Source: Gallionella sp.
GTDB taxonomy: Bacteria; Pseudomonadota; Gammaproteobacteria; Burkholderiales; Gallionellaceae
Assembly (NCBI GenBank): GCA_024654105.1
Contig: JANLID010000192.1
Coordinates: forward strand, 1 to 10,179
Length of the DNA: 10,179 nucleotides
Direction: 5' to 3'
Shown here one piece after another: positions 6,396 through 10,179 of this stretch. Below the pieces are notes generated by a model. That model ran no database searches and had not been told where the DNA came from. It saw nothing but the letters and a program-made list of their open reading frames with translations. Position 1 is the first letter of the stretch; each line of letters begins with the position of its first letter. The position numbers and the translations under genes are program-made.

Positions 6396-9300
6396 ATGCC
6401 GCAACCATCCTTTATTCATCTCCGCCTGCACAGCGAATATTCTATTTCGGATGGAATGGTGCGCGTGGATGAGGCGGTTTCCGCTGCGCACGGCGATGGT
6501 ATGCCTGCGATGGCATTGACCGATTTAAACAATGTGTTCGGGCTGGTGAAGTTTTATAAGGCCGCGCGTGGCAAAGGCCTCAAACCCATCGTCGGCTGCG
6601 ACGTGTTCGTCAGCAACGATGCCGACCGCGACCGGCCGCATCGCTTGCTGCTGCTGTGCCGGTCGCGCGAGGGGTATCTGCTGCTGTGCCGCCTGCTGTC
6701 GCGCGCCTATCTGGAGAACCAGCATCGCGGCCGCGCCGAGTTGCGCCGCGAATGGTTCCATGAAGGCACGGCCGGGCTGATCGCGTTGTCCGGCGCGCAT
6801 CTTGGCGATGTCGGCTGCGCACTGCTGTCCGGCAATGCAAAACAGGCCAAACAGTTCGCGCAGGAATGGGCGGGGCTGTTCAACAACCGTTATTACCTCG
6901 AAGTGCAGCGCGCCGGATTCGCCGACGAAGAGCATCACCTCCACGCTGCGGCGCAGCTGGCCGCCAAGCTCGGCCTGCCGGTGGTCGCCACCCATCCGGT
7001 GCAGTTCCTCAAGGCGGAAGACTTCAAGGCGCACGAGGCGCGCGTATGCATCTCCGAAGGCTATGTGCTGAACGACAAGCGCCGTGCCAAAAAATTTACC
7101 GCACAGCAGTATTTCAAGACGCAGGCCGAGATGGCGGAACTGTTCGCCGACCTGCCGGAAGCCTTGCAGAACAGCGTGGAAATCGCGCGCCGCTGCAATC
7201 TTTCCCTGGTGCTGGACAAACCGTGCCTGCCGGATTTTCCCACCCCAGGCGAACAAGGGCTGGACGACTATCTGCGCGAGCAGGCGGTACTCGGTTTGCA
7301 GCAGCGCATGGCGTTGCTCTATCCCGACGAGACGGAGCGCACCGCGAAGCTGCCGGAATATCAGGAGCGGCTGGCGTTCGAGACCGACACCATCATCAAG
7401 ATGGGCTTCCCCGGCTACTTCCTGATCGTGGCGGATTTCATCAGATGGGCAAAGGAGAATGGTGTGCCGGTCGGCCCGGGGCGCGGCTCCGGCGCGGGTT
7501 CGCTGGTAGCGTACAGCCTCGGCATCACCGATCTCGACCCGCTGCGCTATGGGCTGCTGTTCGAGCGCTTCCTCAATCCCGAGCGTGTCTCGATGCCCGA
7601 CTTCGACGTGGATTTCTGCCAGGACGGGCGCGAGCGCGTCATCGATTACGTGAAGAAGAAATACGGCGCGCAGTGCGTATCGCAGATCGCCACCTTCGGC
7701 ACGATGGCCTCCAAGGCGGTGATCCGCGACGTCGGGCGCGTGATGGATTTCCCGTATGGCCTGTGCGACAGCCTGTCCAAGGCGATCCCGCTGGAGGGCG
7801 TGAAGCCGGTGTCGCTCGCCAAGGCGCGCGTGATGGAGCCGGAGATCAACGCCATCGCCGAGCGCGAGGAAGGCGTGCCTGAATTGCTGGAACTGGCCGA
7901 GCGGCTCGAAGACCTGACGCGCAACGTCGGGATGCACGCCGGCGGCGTGCTGATCGCGCCGGGGCAGCTCACCGACTTCTGCCCGCTGTATTGCGCCGAC
8001 AGCGAGGCCAGCGTGGTGAGCCAGTTCGACAAGGACGATGTCGAGGCGATCGGGCTGGTGAAGTTCGACTTTCTCGGCCTGCGCACATTGACCATCCTCG
8101 ACTGGGCGATGCGGTATGTGAATATGCTGGAGAAGGGGGAAGAGGGAAGGGGGAAGGGTAACGGCAGCGCGGAGGTTTTACCCTTCCCCCTTCCCTCTTC
8201 CCCCTTCTCTATAGAGGCCATTCCGCTCGATGACAAACCGACCTACGACCTGCTTACGAAAGCCAACACCACCGCCGTGTTCCAGCTCGAATCGCGCGGC
8301 ATGAAGGACATGCTGAAGCAGGCCAGGCCGGATTGCTTCGAGGACATCATCGCGCTGGTAGCGCTCTACCGCCCCGGCCCGATGGACCTGATCCCGGATT
8401 TCGTGCGGCGCAAGCATGGCGAGAAATTCGAGTATCCGCACCCTGCCGTCGAATCGGTGCTGCGCGAGACCTACGGCATCATGGTCTACCAGGAGCAGGT
8501 GATGCAGATGGCGCAGATCGTCGGCGGCTACAGCCTCGGCGGCGCCGACCTGCTGCGCCGCGCGATGGGCAAGAAAAAAGTCGAGGAGATGGCCGAGCAG
8601 CGCGAGATTTTCGTCAACGGCGCGCTCAGGAACAATACCTCCGAGGAGCAGGCCGGCAACCTGTTCGACATGATGGAAAAGTTTGCCGGCTATGGCTTCA
8701 ACAATTCGCACGCCGCCGCCTATGCGCTGGTGGCCTACCAGACCGCCTACCTCAAGGCGCATCACCCGGCGGCCTTCATGGCGGCAACGCTGTCGGGCGA
8801 TCTGGACAACACCGACAAGGTGCGCATCTTCTATCTCGATGCCTTGCAGCAGGGCTTGCGCATCCTGCCGCCGGACGTGAACAGCTCGGGCTACGTGTTT
8901 TCTCCCGTGAATGAAAATACTATCTACTACGGCCTCGGCGCAGTCAAGGGTACCGGCGAGGCTGCCATCGGCAACATCGTCAAGGCGCGCGAAAACGGTC
9001 CGTTCAAGGACCTGTTCGATTTCTGCCGCCGCGTGGACAAGCGCATTGTCAACCGGCGCACCGCCGAGGCGCTGATCCGCGCCGGCGCGTTCGACAGCAT
9101 TAGCGATCATCGCGCCTGCTTGATGGCGACGCTGGATGCCGCGCTGGCGAGCGCCGACCAGCACGCACGCGCGGCAAACCAGAACAGCCTGTTCGGCGAG
9201 GACGAGGCGGATGCCGCGCTGACCGTGCAGCATGCCGATATACCGCGCTGGCGTCTGCGCGAGCAGCTCGCTCATGAGAAAACCAGTCTCGGCTTCTATC

Positions 9301-9932
9301 TTGGCGGGCATCCTTATCAGGAATACGAAGAGGAACTGGCAAACTTCATCAAGGTAAAACTGGGCGATCTCACACCGCAATTCGCCGGGCGATCAGATGA
9401 CAGAGGACAGAAGACAGAGGACAGATCGCGGCGCGGCGTGCCGGTCGTGCTGGCGGGCATCGTAGCCGGGCTGCGCATCCAGCAGACGCGGCGCGGACGC
9501 ATGGCGGTGGTGACGCTGGACGACGGCAGCGCGCAAATCGAGATGACCGTATTCAACGAGGAATACGAGCGCAGCAAGCCGTGGATACGCGAGGACGAGT
9601 TGCTGGTGGTACGCGGCAAGGCCAGCCTGGACGAGTATTCCGGCAACGTGCGGGTGAGCGGCGAAGAGCTGTTCGATTTTGCCTCGGCGCGTTCCCATTT
9701 TGCGCAACAACTGGCGCTGCGCTGCAATGGCAAGGCGAGCGTCGCGCAGATCAAGAAGCTGTTCGCCCCTTATCGCGACGGCAAGTGTCCGGTACATATA
9801 CATTACCGCAACGGTGAGGCGAGCTGCCAAATGCGCCTCGGCGAAACATGGCAGGTGACGCTGCACGACGACTTGCTGTACGGTTTGCGCGAGGCGTTGC
9901 AACCGGAAAACGTGAAGGTGGTTTACGGGTAA
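6396..9932 (+). CDS. dnaE: DNA polymerase III alpha subunit (replicative polymerase)
   Basis: This is the catalytic subunit of the replicative polymerase, 1178 residues against 1160 in E. coli. The start gives MPQPSFIHLRLHSEYS, collinear with E. coli DnaE, and opens the PHP domain (about 5-270, HxH at 8-12). The palm carries GPGRGSGAGS and PDFDVDF, with catalytic D402 and D404, and D558 in VKFDFLGL, matching E. coli D401, D403 and D555. QNSLF at 929-933 is the internal beta-clamp motif. An OB-fold region (about 1010-1090) and the tau-binding C-terminus follow. Two unusual in-frame inserts occur, at residues 579-605 and about 999-1011, both made of 7-bp DNA units and both in expected loops. 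The frame is intact, so the protein is presumably active. No Shine-Dalgarno sequence precedes the ATG. Confidence 0.97.
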   Translation: MPQPSFIHLRLHSEYSISDGMVRVDEAVSAAHGDGMPAMALTDLNNVFGLVKFYKAARGKGLKPIVGCDVFVSNDADRDRPHRLLLLCRSREGYLLLCRLLSRAYLENQHRGRAELRREWFHEGTAGLIALSGAHLGDVGCALLSGNAKQAKQFAQEWAGLFNNRYYLEVQRAGFADEEHHLHAAAQLAAKLGLPVVATHPVQFLKAEDFKAHEARVCISEGYVLNDKRRAKKFTAQQYFKTQAEMAELFADLPEALQNSVEIARRCNLSLVLDKPCLPDFPTPGEQGLDDYLREQAVLGLQQRMALLYPDETERTAKLPEYQERLAFETDTIIKMGFPGYFLIVADFIRWAKENGVPVGPGRGSGAGSLVAYSLGITDLDPLRYGLLFERFLNPERVSMPDFDVDFCQDGRERVIDYVKKKYGAQCVSQIATFGTMASKAVIRDVGRVMDFPYGLCDSLSKAIPLEGVKPVSLAKARVMEPEINAIAEREEGVPELLELAERLEDLTRNVGMHAGGVLIAPGQLTDFCPLYCADSEASVVSQFDKDDVEAIGLVKFDFLGLRTLTILDWAMRYVNMLEKGEEGRGKGNGSAEVLPFPLPSSPFSIEAIPLDDKPTYDLLTKANTTAVFQLESRGMKDMLKQARPDCFEDIIALVALYRPGPMDLIPDFVRRKHGEKFEYPHPAVESVLRETYGIMVYQEQVMQMAQIVGGYSLGGADLLRRAMGKKKVEEMAEQREIFVNGALRNNTSEEQAGNLFDMMEKFAGYGFNNSHAAAYALVAYQTAYLKAHHPAAFMAATLSGDLDNTDKVRIFYLDALQQGLRILPPDVNSSGYVFSPVNENTIYYGLGAVKGTGEAAIGNIVKARENGPFKDLFDFCRRVDKRIVNRRTAEALIRAGAFDSISDHRACLMATLDAALASADQHARAANQNSLFGEDEADAALTVQHADIPRWRLREQLAHEKTSLGFYLGGHPYQEYEEELANFIKVKLGDLTPQFAGRSDDRGQKTEDRSRRGVPVVLAGIVAGLRIQQTRRGRMAVVTLDDGSAQIEMTVFNEEYERSKPWIREDELLVVRGKASLDEYSGNVRVSGEELFDFASARSHFAQQLALRCNGKASVAQIKKLFAPYRDGKCPVHIHYRNGEASCQMRLGETWQVTLHDDLLYGLREALQPENVKVVYG
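8130..8209. repeat. Palindromic heptad-repeat insert inside dnaE
   Basis: A 32-base purine-rich arm (8130-8161) is followed by a 16-base loop and its perfect reverse complement (8178-8209). Each arm is built on a 7-base period, GGGAAGG with small variants. Translated, it gives a Gly/Glu/Lys-rich then Pro/Phe/Ser-rich peptide, residues 579-605 of DnaE, just before the conserved IPLDD motif. Other DnaE proteins have only a short variable linker there. Four G-runs in the left arm (8135-8139, 8144-8146, 8149-8153, 8156-8158) fit the canonical G-quadruplex pattern, and the right arm has the same on the opposite strand. Confidence 0.9.
9392..9426 (+). repeat. Second heptad-repeat insert in dnaE (GACAGAN array)
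   Basis: Four consecutive 7-base units, GACAGAG, GACAGAA, GACAGAG and GACAGAT (9399-9426), are preceded by a degenerate unit ATCAGAT (9392-9398). They encode the hydrophilic DDRGQKTEDRS at residues 1001-1011. This precedes the first strand of the OB-fold (VPVVLAGIVAGL), where other DnaE proteins have a shorter loop. The composition differs sharply from the GC-rich coding sequence on both sides. The unit length matches the insert at 8130-8209, but the sequence does not. Confidence 0.85.
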
Positions 9933-9950
9933 GTGATTTGGCACCGAGCC

Positions 9951-9999
9951 GACCGCTGATCGTACTGACATTCTTCCTGTGAGCGGTCATTGAAATTTT
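9951..9999 (+). terminator. Candidate terminator downstream of dnaE
   Basis: Arms GACCGCT (9951-9957) and AGCGGTC (9982-9988) form a perfect 7-bp stem 19 bases after the dnaE stop, and a T-run (ATTTTT, near 9994-9999) follows. The 24-base loop and the gap before the T-run make it weaker than a textbook intrinsic terminator. Confidence 0.4.
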
Positions 10000-10179
10000 T
10001 CATCGTACCAATTTATCCAGATTCCCATGGGAGTGAACTACTGTTGTCTGACGTGCAATCGAAAGTAAGTGGACGAGGCGGAGGCAGTATTTTCCAATCC
10101 AGACATGAGCCTGAACGAAGGAGGTTTGTGAGGTGTAGTTCAGGCGGCGCGTTGTTGGGTTTTGTTAATAAATCGAAAG
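10000..10179. other. Sequence beyond dnaE to the window edge, no gene seen
   Basis: No frame with protein character is visible. AAGGAGG (10118-10124) sits 3 bases before a GTG at 10128 whose frame stays open for 17 codons to the edge, too short to judge and with poor spacing. The last 30 bases (GCGCGTTGTTGGGTTTTG and following) resemble the start of the TTGGGTT-type dispersed intergenic repeats common in proteobacteria, cut off here. Confidence 0.35.

Noticed and set aside
6525..7937. Minus-strand open frame of 470 codons opposite dnaE
   Set aside because: It is a codon-bias shadow of GC-rich dnaE, with a Gln/His/Arg/Ala-rich composition and no protein features.
8178..9380. Minus-strand open frame of 400 codons opposite dnaE
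   Set aside because: Same reason: a mirror of dnaE codons. Its 5' end lies in dnaE and its 3' end in the repeat insert.
10128..10179. GTG start of a new gene running off the right edge
   Set aside because: Only 17 codons are visible, and a 3-base spacing from AAGGAGG is too short for good initiation. Cannot be supported.

Overview
The window looks like chromosomal DNA of a Gram-negative proteobacterium, most likely a betaproteobacterium. It has a System I cytochrome c maturation operon (ccmABC), a proteobacterial-type DnaE that lines up collinearly with E. coli DnaE, and exported c-type cytochrome genes. The lineage call rests on protein character only; a respiratory or lithotrophic lifestyle is an inference. 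No tRNA, rRNA, CRISPR array, intact insertion sequence or phage gene is visible.

Layout. (1) 1-2042, minus strand: ccmA, ccmB and ccmC, tightly packed and translationally close, with a good sigma70-like promoter just upstream of ccmA. ccmC runs off the left edge. (2) 2102-2425: a gap with no gene seen. (3) 2426-5832, minus strand: a four-gene cluster read as Sel1-repeat protein, small mono-haem cytochrome c, secreted seven-bladed propeller and membrane-anchored seven-bladed propeller with a collagen-like stalk. All four products carry an export signal or anchor, so this looks like one envelope module, next to the genes that attach haem to its cytochrome. I do not recognise it as a named system. 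(4) 5833-6395: a 563-base divergent intergenic region rich in inverted repeats. It holds an 18-bp-arm hairpin and a compact structured element with TGTCCG-type repeats at its borders. (5) 6396-9932, plus strand: dnaE, the replicative DNA polymerase III alpha subunit, with all catalytic aspartates. (6) 9933-10179: no gene, one weak terminator candidate.

Two signals stand out. First, the essential dnaE gene carries two in-frame inserts built from 7-bp units. One is an 80-base element with perfect 32-bp inverted arms of a purine-rich heptad (8130-8209); the other is a GACAGAN heptad array (9392-9426). Both fall in what should be surface loops. Second, the Sel1/cytochrome/twin-propeller cluster is a candidate undescribed periplasmic redox or sensing module.
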